From a bacterium (lineage in GTDB: Bacteria > Bdellovibrionota_C > UBA2361 > RFPC01), in NCBI GenBank assembly GCA_030431715.1, contig JAUIIO010000010.1, positions 1 through 64,000 of the forward strand: 64,000 nt of DNA. Direction: 5' to 3'. Below the pieces are notes generated by a model, which worked only from the letters and a program-made list of their open reading frames with translations, was not told where the DNA came from and made no database searches. This document shows, in pieces, positions 26,998 to 35,538 of the stretch. Position 1 is the first letter of the stretch. Each line of letters starts with the position of its first letter. A program made the position numbers and the translations under genes.

Positions 26998-27870
26998 TTA
27001 ATACAAATAATTTAAATTTCTAATTCCATAGGTTTGCCGAGCTACTGCCGTAAATGGAGTCCCATCACTTAGGGCGTTACTACTGTCATGGCTGATGGTT
27101 ACTCTTATTGCTCTTAGTGAATCAACAATAGAAACTGTTGTAAGAGGCAATGCTACAGCGTTTCCGGCTTCGTCGAGATACTCTAAGGTCATTGTACTAT
27201 TTGGGCCCATAAGTACAGAGCCAAAACCTGAGTTGCGGTTTATTCCGCTGGCGTCTTGGGAGTACGTCACCAAAGGAACTTCTTCTAGAATGCTACCCTT
27301 CGCAAATGTTGCTCCCGGACTATAGACGTATGTTGCGGCGTCAAGCGTAATAGTATTTGCGCCGGTATTAACACTCTGAATGATAGCGTAAAAGCCATCT
27401 TCTTCGGCAACAACGCTATTTGACATATATATTGGGTCGTTTGCATCGAGCGTACTTACATCTGTGAGGCTTACGGTGGTGTTTACCGCCGGGTCAAAAT
27501 CAGCTGTTAGGAGAAAGACATCGCCGGTTTCATTTAAGCGGAATGTTATGGTGTTTGCCGCGGCAGTTGCCAGCTGAATGGGTTCTGTTACGGTTGGATC
27601 CGTGAGCGTATTCTCACCGATTCTAAAATTGGCTTGATCGAATGGAACACCGTTGCCAAGCATGCGAATCTCCGATCCCACCGATTGGAGCATTGCTTGT
27701 GCTTCTAGTACTGTTGATATCTTTATGTTTTGATCGTATGCGGTCGTGGAACTTCTTGAATACTGTGTCATTAGTCCCCAGAAGATGAGTCCGGCAAGTA
27801 CAAGAACCACGAGCATCTCCATAAGTGTGACGCCGCGTTCTGTTTGTGCTTTGTGTAACGTTTTCTTCAT
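26998..27870 (-). CDS. PilW-like minor pilin (set 2)
   Basis: The protein has 290 residues. A prepilin leader ends in ERG and is followed by VTLMEMLVVLVLAGLIFWG, with Glu5 of the mature pilin present, so it should be cut and methylated by PilD. The C-terminal domain is beta-rich without Cys, and ends in a typical PilW-like RAIRVTI strand and YGIRNLNYLY. ATG 27870 overlaps nothing and lies two bases after the stop of the PilV-like gene; a GTG twelve bases earlier is an alternative. Confidence 0.8.
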   Translation of the reverse strand: MKKTLHKAQTERGVTLMEMLVVLVLAGLIFWGLMTQYSRSSTTAYDQNIKISTVLEAQAMLQSVGSEIRMLGNGVPFDQANFRIGENTLTDPTVTEPIQLATAAANTITFRLNETGDVFLLTADFDPAVNTTVSLTDVSTLDANDPIYMSNSVVAEEDGFYAIIQSVNTGANTITLDAATYVYSPGATFAKGSILEEVPLVTYSQDASGINRNSGFGSVLMGPNSTMTLEYLDEAGNAVALPLTTVSIVDSLRAIRVTISHDSSNALSDGTPFTAVARQTYGIRNLNYLY

Positions 27871-27872
27871 AG

Positions 27873-28259
27873 CTATTCCCACAAAGCGAATGTTGTTTCA
27901 AACTCGACTTCTGCTGATAAAAGTGCGTTGTTACTTGTAACTGTTACTGAAATTGATCTGGTGTCGTCAGCGTTAATGGTAACATCAGTTACTCTTGTAA
28001 ACGTGGCGTTTATTCCGGGATAGGACACAGAGTTTTCTGTCAGATCGTAAGTGTCGTCGAGTACAATACTGTCGATAGCGGCGAGCTCTTCAAGCTTGTC
28101 TGAAGCAAGTCGGCTTGCAGCGTGGTGTGCCTCTGTCCTATGAGCTGTACGGAGAGAGGTTATAGTGTTATTTGCAATAGCAAGTGATAGTATGGCGGCT
28201 ATTGACATGCCAACCATAACTTCCATGAGTGCTATTCCTGTTTCGTTGCTCTTCTTCAT
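27873..28259 (-). CDS. PilV-like minor pilin (set 2)
   Basis: This 128-residue protein has a prepilin signal MKKSNETG cut before IALMEVMVGMSIAAILSLAIA, with Glu5 present. The short C-terminal domain is typical of PilV/GspI-type minor pilins. ATG 28259 gives the classic short leader; GTG 28268, overlapping the upstream stop by one base, is an alternative. It lies between FimT-like and PilW-like genes, the canonical order. Confidence 0.78.
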   Translation of the reverse strand: MKKSNETGIALMEVMVGMSIAAILSLAIANNTITSLRTAHRTEAHHAASRLASDKLEELAAIDSIVLDDTYDLTENSVSYPGINATFTRVTDVTINADDTRSISVTVTSNNALLSAEVEFETTFALWE

Positions 28260-28267
28260 ATTGATCA

Positions 28268-28786
28268 CTAATTGTATGCAAATACTCCTGAGCCAGTTAG
28301 GATGCCACTGGCAAAATTATTAGCTGTACCACTCTGACTATCTGTCAATGTAAGCGTTACGTTATTGAGAATATAGTTCGCATCTATCGCCTGACCGCGA
28401 GAATTAAAAATAAGATTACTCGTTGCAGCTACCGTAATACCGGTGGGAAGATTTCTTCGGAATGAGACTTCGTCTGCGGATGGCGTTGCGGCGACATCGT
28501 AGGTGAGATAATCACACCCAAAAGAATAGCCCGTATTGTCAGCATCGATTGATACAATTCCTCGACAACCTTTCGTAATGCTTTCTGCTTGTGCTCGTTT
28601 TAGGTCTTGTAAAATATAGGCACGGGCATTCGCGCGGTCGAAGGCACTACTGAGTCCTGTAAATGCAGGGATGCCTACGCCGGTAACAATGGCAATGAGT
28701 GTTAATACAACGAGTACCTCTAACACGGTGAACCCGCTCATTGATGAATACGGTCCACCAATGAAATATCTCTTTTGCACGATCAC
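28268..28786 (-). CDS. FimT/GspH-like minor pilin (set 2)
   Basis: This 172-residue protein has a prepilin cleavage site at MSG before FTVLEVLVVLTLIAIVTGVGIPAF, with Glu5 present. The C-terminal GspH/FimT fold includes the usual paired Cys (KGCRGIVS and SFGCDY), likely a disulfide. The start is GTG 28786 or GTG 28780, the latter with AGG five bases upstream. It is the first gene of the second minor-pilin set, 130 bases after the small exported protein gene. Confidence 0.8.
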   Translation of the reverse strand: MIVQKRYFIGGPYSSMSGFTVLEVLVVLTLIAIVTGVGIPAFTGLSSAFDRANARAYILQDLKRAQAESITKGCRGIVSIDADNTGYSFGCDYLTYDVAATPSADEVSFRRNLPTGITVAATSNLIFNSRGQAIDANYILNNVTLTLTDSQSGTANNFASGILTGSGVFAYN

Positions 28787-28916
28787 CTGAATTTACCCTT
28801 TAAATAGTCCTGCCAGCCTTACCTCAAAGAAATAATCGACTGTTTCTGTGCCAAAGATTAGGAAGGGGGGCAAAATTTATTTAAGAATTTTCATTAAAGA
28901 CCACTAAGTTCATGAA

Positions 28917-29279
28917 TCAATCAAGGGCCTGCGAGTTTTTCTTAATTGAGATTGTATCGGAAGAACTCGTCGCTTGAATTTTCTTAGCTATTTTCTTGTT
29001 GTGAGAGATAATTCCTCTTACGTTTACGAATTCGCCATCTTTTAGCGAAGCATGTATGAGCGCATCTGAGGCCACTGAAAACGTTTCTCCGTTTACTAGA
29101 TATTCTCCGCTACTCCCTTTTGTAAGCTTGCCTGAGAGTGAAAACTTGGGCTCCTTGTGTTTTATTGCCGCATAGAGAGATTGGGCTCTCGATTTTGCAT
29201 GAGCATCAATATCGTTCTCTGCGGCATAAGTGGCAGGAGTAATTGTAATGACAAATAGTGCGATAATAAACAGTTTCAT
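28917..29279 (-). CDS. Small exported protein downstream of PilY1
   Basis: This 120-residue protein has a clear signal peptide (cleavage near ATYAAE). The mature domain contains GKLTKGSSGEYLVNGETFSV and FVNVRGIISHNKKIAKKI, a small beta-barrel pattern like DUF5666/OB-fold exported proteins. GGAGAG precedes the ATG and the gene begins four bases after the pilY1 stop, so it is co-transcribed with the pilus operon. I do not recognise a named family; a role in pilus assembly or surface attachment is inferred only from position. Confidence 0.65.
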   Translation of the reverse strand: MKLFIIALFVITITPATYAAENDIDAHAKSRAQSLYAAIKHKEPKFSLSGKLTKGSSGEYLVNGETFSVASDALIHASLKDGEFVNVRGIISHNKKIAKKIQATSSSDTISIKKNSQALD

Positions 29280-29282
29280 CTT

Positions 29283-32200
29283 TTACTCTCCGGTTGATTC
29301 ATGGAAGCTTAATATATCTACAGGCTGGTTGTAGAGGTTCACAGGAATTTGCTCTGGTTTCTCTAGAGGTTCTTCCTCTTCTTCGTCATCATCATCACCA
29401 CCGCCATCATCGTTACATGCGCCCTGAGAGTCACCATGAGCTTCATGAGCTGGCCATGCATTTTGTGATATGCTGATGGTGTGCATATTGTCAGGGTTCC
29501 CTGGCGGATAGTGGCAGATAGTGATTTTTTTCCCGTTTCCGTTTTCTGGACAAGCTCCTACGGTATCACCTGCATCAAGGTAATCTTCGAGTTGAGACTC
29601 AGGAACACTGAGTGTTTCACGTGTTTCAATCACCGCAGGACCATCAGGATAATGACAGATAGTAACCATCGTTTCTTCATCATCGTCATCTCCGTCATCA
29701 CCGGTGTTTTGTGTGATGTAGGCAGATTGAATGATAATCTGTCCGCCTTCATAGAGAACTGATGGTGGTCCGGGTACTCCGTTTGCTCCTAAAGAAGAGA
29801 CCACTGGCTTAGCACCACCTGTTGTCGTATCGAGCCAAATATCATCTATCGTGAGTTTTCCGTCGTACTCATAAGGTTTTACAAGTGAAAGGTCTACCGA
29901 CTCTACGTAGGTATCTAGCACTGGGAGTATGAGCCCCTGATTGTATCCGGACTCAAGGTCGTCGGAATCCGTATCTCCGTCTTCATCTAAGTCGTGTATT
30001 CCACCGTTAAAGAAGGGATCTTCGGGATCGATATAGTAATCTACAACACTTGACCCGGCGGACCTAAAGTTTACACCTTGGATAAAACCATATCCTCCAG
30101 CTGAACACTCATCTTGATTTGGAAGGAACGTTGAAAAGATGACATTCCCGCGCACGTTAATTGGGGGGTGGGTTACCATACCTACCGGGCGAATATAGTG
30201 ACCATCAACGAGCGTGATGCTGGTATCAAGGTCCATATAGAACCCTTTTTTCGGTGTATCAAGTCGGTATATTTTATCGGCCTTCTTCTCCGGATCAAAG
30301 GTGTTTACGGATTGATTCTCCAGATCTGCTTTTGCTAGTACTCCCTCAAGGTTTGAGTAGGTATCGTTCTCAATACTTACCGGATCAAAGACTCCTACAA
30401 TAGCCTGTGACGTTGTACCAACTGTTGTAACATCAGAGCTTGTGTCATATCTACCTGTTCCAAAATACACGCCTACCGCATAACGGTAGCCTGCAGTGCC
30501 AGCGCCACCATCAACATAGTTGGGGTTATCCACCAGAACTGCTGTTGGCCTCGCGGTGATAGGTTGTGATGAAGGCCCATTATAGATTTTAGCAACTCCC
30601 CAAGTCCCCGGAGCCCCGTTGGTGGTAACACGGTAGAGATCTCCGTTTTCAGAGCCAACGTATCCCCGGTCGACATTTAAATCCTGATCGTTTTGTACGG
30701 GAAGAAAGGTTGTCAGGCGTGTTCCTGCTGCCACTCCTGCTTCAACTGGTATAACTGTCGCTGTTGGTGCAGACCCTGTATTTGCTAGCTTATAGACAAG
30801 CAAGTTGTTTCCTGCTGAAGGTTTCTCTTCTCCAGAAGGTACGACCATGTACCAATTAAAATCAGCAGGATCGTTAGAATTTGCGCTGGCTCCATTAACG
30901 ACGATTGATGCTTCATTCCAGCTTTTGCCGCTATTTGAAAGATCTGCAACTTCAAATACGAGTTCAGGGGAGTCTCTATCGGTGATATCAAGTACCATCC
31001 AACTACTTCCGCCTTCAGCTAAGCCTACAAACGCGAAGGTTTTCCAGGCGCCGCCATAGTAGACATCTTCAACAGAGATCTGTCCGTTTACGTAGTAGCG
31101 GTGGTATTCGTTGGCATACGTTGGTCTTGAGAGCACCTCAAGGTATTTAAGGAGTGATGCCGGGATAAATGCCCAGAGCTCTTCACCAGTTGCGGTATCA
31201 AACGCATGGAGCATCCCATCATTGGCACCAGCAAGTAAGAGGTGGGGTTCGTTTGCAAGGCTTCGGACATAGTCGCCGTATCCAGCCATCTGGGTGTGAC
31301 GTCCGTTTCTTTGGCCGACGTACCGTGGTCGGGAGTATACTATATCACCAAGTTTTTCTGTATTTCCGTCTCCATCTGAATCACGGGTTCTCATGTCTTC
31401 AATATCTGTTCCGTGAATATATTGAATAAGAGTTTCGGCAGAACTGTTTTTCCAATATTGATCAATAGGGTCTGCAAGGAGTGACCTATTTAGGGTACTG
31501 TCGTCATAAAGTTCAAAGAGCAGGGGACGTAAATCGCTAGCATTCCCTACACTAAAGAGGGTAGAGGTCGTAGTTACTCCGTCACCATCTACGTCGATGG
31601 CGGCATAGATTTTTCTGGGTGAAGCTCCAAGAGAGCGTTCTTCTAGAATTTGGCCCATGTCAAATGCTTTTTCAAGGACGCCATCGTTTGCAGTATATTT
31701 GTCGATACTTCCAGTCCAGTGTGATGCTTCAAATCGTGGTCTAAAAACTTGGCCTTCTTCTCCAAATACCTCTGCTACTGCCACACCGGCTGCACCGACG
31801 GCAGTCGTTACAAGGTTTCCAACGATATCGCTTAAAGCTGTTGTGATCTCATCAGCGGTATCAGCTCTTAAGGCTACTCCTGAGCCACCATTTGCTGCAA
31901 AATCGTTAAGGAGTGAAAAGTCTAAGCCAAGTCCAACAGCATACGAGCGAATATTCTGTAAGCCGTCCAGTGAAGTGTTAAAATCGTTATTAAAAGCGTA
32001 GTATGATGCATCATCTAGGAATTTTGAACAGGTCGAGTCTGAACAGTTTCTATTCCGGTTCGTACCTTCATCACCGTCACCATCAAAGTCATAGATCCAT
32101 GTCCCTTTGACCTGATTGTGTGTTTCTGTTGACGGGAGACCGTCAGTCAACATGATTACAAAACTTGCGTCACATTCAGAATCGATCGGTGAATCATAGT

Positions 32201-33350
32201 TACAATTATGACAGTAAGGATCTCGGTCACTTTCTCCTGCAAAGTAGCGAAGTGCTTCAATATATGTATTTGCAAGTGGAGTCCCGCCGTAAGAAGTGAT
32301 TCCTTGGAGTTTGCTTATGAGCGTTGGTGTGTCCGTGCCAATTTCAGCTCGAATCTTTGGTTGCCCACCTTGCTGTGCATCTCCCTCAGGCGTCCACATC
32401 TGCTGACCGTAAGAGCCTGAATTGTGTACACCGGGGTTGTACGTTGATCCATTTAGCGTGGCTAGACCAAAAGAAACCGCCGGGTTGTTCACTATAAGAT
32501 CTTCGACAACGTCTTTTACTGTTTCCATTCTTGTTGCGCCGGGAAGGGTAGCGAGCTGCAGAGCAGTTGCTTCATAAAATATCCAGCGTAAGTACTCTTC
32601 TCGGTACCATCCAGCAGAGAGAAAAATTTCAACACCGTTAAATACTACTGTTCCTCCGAGAGTCACATAAGCCCTTGTGTTTACCTCAATTGGATCTCCG
32701 TCCGCATCAAACTTCGCCCAGATACCGTGCCAATCGCGTCCGTACCGAACATAATCGTTTCGTCTATAATCTGCATAAAGATACTCATTTCCACTCGCAT
32801 CCGTAACATCTACTCCACCGTCTTCAGCGAGGTTAGCGAGTTGAAAAACAGAACTTCCCTTTACCGAGGAGTTTCCAAAAAGTTCAAATACCCCAATGCC
32901 TCGATACGCATCTGGAGCGCCACCGGGACACCATACAAGTGAACCACTAGAATTTGTGCAGCCAGAACCATTAATGAAGTTCATGTTTGAAGCTTGGGAG
33001 AAGCGCCGCTCGTCATAGACGCTGCCTCCACCGTAGTTCCAAAGCCCCCAGTTCATTTCGAAAATGACTGGTGTCAGGTCCTGATTTGTAGAGGGACCAG
33101 AAGCTCCGGACTCAAGTCGAAATATGGCAGAAGGAATTTTTTTTGTATCATCTGTAACCGCTGGATCATCAGCATCAAAGTCTTCATGCTCCATGACGGC
33201 GTTCATAGAGCCGGAGTCGTCGAGAATAAGCATCACTTTCGCGTCACCGGTCTGATTTACTACCACAGGTATTTGTTGTGCCAGTAAGTTTGACGAAAGG
33301 GCTATCAGTATAAAAATGTGCATTCGCATCTGGGATATTTGCTTTTTCAT
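29283..33350 (-). CDS. pilY1: PilY1-like type IV pilus tip adhesin
   Basis: The protein has 1355 residues. After a signal peptide comes a von Willebrand A-like region with the metal site DDSGSM (Asp44, Ser46, Ser48). The C-terminal half is the PilY1 beta-propeller domain, with LGDIVYSRPRYVG and a run of beta-blades. Asp-rich loops (DSDGDGNTE, DLDEDGDTDSDD) look like calcium sites. Unusually, residues from about 1227 carry two small HxPPGN-type modules (ICHYPDG and ICHYPPGNPDNMHT) and then an acidic tail. PilY1 promotes pilus extension and surface sensing. It overlaps the PilX gene as ATGA. Confidence 0.87.
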   Translation of the reverse strand: MKKQISQMRMHIFILIALSSNLLAQQIPVVVNQTGDAKVMLILDDSGSMNAVMEHEDFDADDPAVTDDTKKIPSAIFRLESGASGPSTNQDLTPVIFEMNWGLWNYGGGSVYDERRFSQASNMNFINGSGCTNSSGSLVWCPGGAPDAYRGIGVFELFGNSSVKGSSVFQLANLAEDGGVDVTDASGNEYLYADYRRNDYVRYGRDWHGIWAKFDADGDPIEVNTRAYVTLGGTVVFNGVEIFLSAGWYREEYLRWIFYEATALQLATLPGATRMETVKDVVEDLIVNNPAVSFGLATLNGSTYNPGVHNSGSYGQQMWTPEGDAQQGGQPKIRAEIGTDTPTLISKLQGITSYGGTPLANTYIEALRYFAGESDRDPYCHNCNYDSPIDSECDASFVIMLTDGLPSTETHNQVKGTWIYDFDGDGDEGTNRNRNCSDSTCSKFLDDASYYAFNNDFNTSLDGLQNIRSYAVGLGLDFSLLNDFAANGGSGVALRADTADEITTALSDIVGNLVTTAVGAAGVAVAEVFGEEGQVFRPRFEASHWTGSIDKYTANDGVLEKAFDMGQILEERSLGASPRKIYAAIDVDGDGVTTTSTLFSVGNASDLRPLLFELYDDSTLNRSLLADPIDQYWKNSSAETLIQYIHGTDIEDMRTRDSDGDGNTEKLGDIVYSRPRYVGQRNGRHTQMAGYGDYVRSLANEPHLLLAGANDGMLHAFDTATGEELWAFIPASLLKYLEVLSRPTYANEYHRYYVNGQISVEDVYYGGAWKTFAFVGLAEGGSSWMVLDITDRDSPELVFEVADLSNSGKSWNEASIVVNGASANSNDPADFNWYMVVPSGEEKPSAGNNLLVYKLANTGSAPTATVIPVEAGVAAGTRLTTFLPVQNDQDLNVDRGYVGSENGDLYRVTTNGAPGTWGVAKIYNGPSSQPITARPTAVLVDNPNYVDGGAGTAGYRYAVGVYFGTGRYDTSSDVTTVGTTSQAIVGVFDPVSIENDTYSNLEGVLAKADLENQSVNTFDPEKKADKIYRLDTPKKGFYMDLDTSITLVDGHYIRPVGMVTHPPINVRGNVIFSTFLPNQDECSAGGYGFIQGVNFRSAGSSVVDYYIDPEDPFFNGGIHDLDEDGDTDSDDLESGYNQGLILPVLDTYVESVDLSLVKPYEYDGKLTIDDIWLDTTTGGAKPVVSSLGANGVPGPPSVLYEGGQIIIQSAYITQNTGDDGDDDDEETMVTICHYPDGPAVIETRETLSVPESQLEDYLDAGDTVGACPENGNGKKITICHYPPGNPDNMHTISISQNAWPAHEAHGDSQGACNDDGGGDDDDEEEEEPLEKPEQIPVNLYNQPVDILSFHESTGE
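29415..29670 (-). other. Tandem CHYPPGNP-type modules at the PilY1 C-terminus
   Basis: Two copies of a 35-40-residue module: one with CHYPDG and DTVGACP (about 29545-29670) and one with CHYPPGNPDNMHTISIS and HGDSQGAC (about 29415-29530). The Cys/His pattern suggests a small metal- or disulfide-stabilised domain found at the C-termini of many secreted bacterial proteins. Confidence 0.65.
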
Positions 33351-34021
33351 GTTCCGGGTACCTCAACTACATAGACAACGGTTGACGTCGCATCTCTTCC
33401 TTTGATGTCGTTTAATGATATTCCTGTAATTCGAAAACGGACGGCATTAGCAGAGCCTGCATTTGTGTTGCCTGATTCAAGGCTGCCCCCCATTGAGCCC
33501 TCACTTACTATAACTTCATCAAGTCTTTCCACCTGAGACCATGCTGATTGATTATTTAAGACTACGTCTGCTACGGGGAGGCTCAGACTGCTTACTTGAG
33601 CGGTAATTTCAACGTCAGTAAGCACATCTCCACCATCTCCACTTAGTGGCCCTGCGTTCTTAACTAGCCCACCACCAGTTGGATACATTTGGCGGTGGCA
33701 GCCTGAGCTCCCACTACAAGTTGGAATACCGTTACTCGCAGAGTAAGCTGCGGGAACATATTCAGTGTAGCCATCTGGAAGATCGGCAAGGGGGTTCGCC
33801 TCTCTCCAGCTTTCGGGGTTAACGGCCATCTGACTCATAATGTCGTTTGCCGCACCTTCGGCTGCCTGAAAATTCTGTTTCGTTTTTTCAAGTTTCTTTA
33901 CGTGTTGAAGGCCGCTCATTGAGATGTTTGTAAAAATCGCTCCGACGCTCACGAGTAGAAGTACAACCATAAGTGCTGCTGGGAGTGCCATAGCTTGTTC
34001 TTGATTTGCGTTTCTTTTCAT
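33347..34021 (-). CDS. PilX-like minor pilin (set 1)
   Basis: This 224-residue protein starts with EQAMALPAALMVVLLLVSVGAIF, a pilin helix without Glu5, followed by QNFQAAEGAANDIM; both are PilX hallmarks. A Cys pair in PTCSGSSGCHRQM is likely a disulfide. It overlaps the PilW stop as ATGA and its own stop overlaps the PilY1 start as ATGA, so PilW-PilX-PilY1 synthesis is tightly coupled. PilX works with PilY1 at the pilus tip. Confidence 0.85.
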   Translation of the reverse strand: MKRNANQEQAMALPAALMVVLLLVSVGAIFTNISMSGLQHVKKLEKTKQNFQAAEGAANDIMSQMAVNPESWREANPLADLPDGYTEYVPAAYSASNGIPTCSGSSGCHRQMYPTGGGLVKNAGPLSGDGGDVLTDVEITAQVSSLSLPVADVVLNNQSAWSQVERLDEVIVSEGSMGGSLESGNTNAGSANAVRFRITGISLNDIKGRDATSTVVYVVEVPGT

Positions 34022-34653
34022 CGCTTCCTCGCTACTACCTGAGTTGAAATTTGCTGAGTAACTGAAGTGTCATTTGGTCCAGATACCTCCATTCCGAGAT
34101 TCACCGTAAGGGTGCCATTTGCGAGAGCAAACACAGACTCATCGGTCCCATCGCCGTTTGTATCTATTTGAACAATGTTTTTAGCTACGGTTTGAAGTAC
34201 GTCACTATGTGCAGGGTCCTGAGCAGGAACCGCGCAATTTGTAGTATCTGCTTTTGTTACCTCACCTCGAAGAAGTTCGCCGTTATCACTGTCGTACACA
34301 TAGGCAACATAATAACTGCGTATTCCATTGCTTGCCGTTTTGTCATCGTGTGCAACCATAAATCGGAGCGTATCACCACCAGATACAGAAGTTGCCGTGC
34401 TGCAATTAACGTTCTCAGGATTCGTTCCCGGCAGGTACGGCGAGACCACAGCGCTCATCTGCATTTCGTTTGTTATCAGTGTTGTGGCATTCTCAAGCTC
34501 TTGAGCCGCCTGAGCTGCTCTTGTTTCAAGAGCTGTTTTCTGTAACGTCTGCTGCATAAATGTCGCCATGCCGAGACTTACGACACTAAAGAGACTCATA
34601 CCTACAAGTAGCTCCGTTATGGTGAAACCTGATTGTGAATGTATCGTCTTCAT
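34018..34653 (-). CDS. PilW-like minor pilin (set 1)
   Basis: This 211-residue protein has a leader ending in QSG and then FTITELLVGMSLFSVVSLGM, with Glu5 present. The C-terminal domain contains two Cys (NVNCST and TTNCAVP) and a PilW-like RFMVAHD strand. ATG 34653 is preferred over the GTG at 34656, which overlaps the PilV stop. The order FimT-PilV-PilW-PilX-PilY1 is the classical one of the P. aeruginosa minor-pilin operon. Confidence 0.84.
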   Translation of the reverse strand: MKTIHSQSGFTITELLVGMSLFSVVSLGMATFMQQTLQKTALETRAAQAAQELENATTLITNEMQMSAVVSPYLPGTNPENVNCSTATSVSGGDTLRFMVAHDDKTASNGIRSYYVAYVYDSDNGELLRGEVTKADTTNCAVPAQDPAHSDVLQTVAKNIVQIDTNGDGTDESVFALANGTLTVNLGMEVSGPNDTSVTQQISTQVVARKR

Positions 34654-34655
34654 CA

Positions 34656-35105
34656 CTATCCCGCCTGCGCTATTATTGTTTCGAACGTGTATTGACCATC
34701 GGCAAGTTTTCCTCTTCTCTGGGCCGCCTGAATAGTCACGGTTACTGCTTCTGGTATTGAATCTGCCTTTGTTTTTTGAGCTGTTAATACGATCGTATAG
34801 AGGCTGCGTGACTGGGCAGAGGATTGAGAGATTGTGGCCTGCTGTCCATTAGCAATATCGATGTAATTCACACCAAATTCGTCTAGGAGTGAGTTGTAAT
34901 TGCTGCGATAGGCATCGATGATAAGTCTCGCATCTGCCGCCAGAGCACCATATGTGCGTCTTGTTGCATTGTGCTGGTATGATGAAGAGAACAGGGCTGT
35001 TGAACCAACGAGTGCGATTGATACCAGTGTTATCGCCACAAGATTCTCAATTATAGTAAAGCCCTGCTCACCAGCGGGTCTTTGTTTAGAGTTCAATATA
35101 GCCAT
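34656..35105 (-). CDS. PilV-like minor pilin (set 1)
   Basis: This 149-residue protein has a leader cut after GEQG, then FTIIENLVAITLVSIALVGSTALF with Glu5 present. The domain is short and lacks Cys. The start overlaps the end of the FimT gene by 20 bases. By family knowledge it is part of the minor-pilin priming complex that starts pilus assembly. Confidence 0.82.
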   Translation of the reverse strand: MAILNSKQRPAGEQGFTIIENLVAITLVSIALVGSTALFSSSYQHNATRRTYGALAADARLIIDAYRSNYNSLLDEFGVNYIDIANGQQATISQSSAQSRSLYTIVLTAQKTKADSIPEAVTVTIQAAQRRGKLADGQYTFETIIAQAG

Positions 35106-35538
35106 TTGTATTTACCGTAAGTTGCATTTCACTTTCTCTATTCTGAAGCTTGATGGTCGTTTCATCAGATGCCATACTTCGAATAAGACCGAGACCGTTA
35201 AAAACAATATCATCTGGAACATCAGCACCACCCCATACAGAGTTTTGACTGAGCGTTATATTCCCATCATCACTTGAGTCATCAAATATATCCCAGCTAT
35301 ATCCGGTGTCTGTAAACGATACTCTGACATTGGCTTTTAGCCGGATAGCTTCACTTCGAAGTTCACTGAGCACGCCTGAAAGTCTTCGAATATCTTCACT
35401 GGCCTGCATCTGTCCACGGAAGCTACTAAGCTCGGGAAGAGCAATAGATGCCATTACAAACATAATTGCGCAGGCGACAAGGAGTTCGGTGATGGTAAAA
35501 CCAACCTCTTTATTTACTCTGTCTAACAAGCTAGTCAT
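35086..35538 (-). CDS. FimT/GspH-like minor pilin (set 1)
   Basis: This 150-residue protein has a leader ending EVG, then FTITELLVACAIMFVMASIALPEL with Glu5 present, and a GspH-like C-terminal domain (RLSGVLSELRSEAIRLKANV). ATG 35538 has GGGGAGA upstream and overlaps the FG-GAP gene stop by 8 bases, so the two are coupled. Confidence 0.82.
   Translation of the reverse strand: MTSLLDRVNKEVGFTITELLVACAIMFVMASIALPELSSFRGQMQASEDIRRLSGVLSELRSEAIRLKANVRVSFTDTGYSWDIFDDSSDDGNITLSQNSVWGGADVPDDIVFNGLGLIRSMASDETTIKLQNRESEMQLTVNTNGYIEL

Noticed and set aside
28787..28916. Possible sigma-54 promoter for minor-pilin set 2 (TGGCAC near 28839-28844 on the minus strand)
   Set aside because: The -24 part is good but the -12 position reads CAGT instead of TTGC, so it does not qualify.
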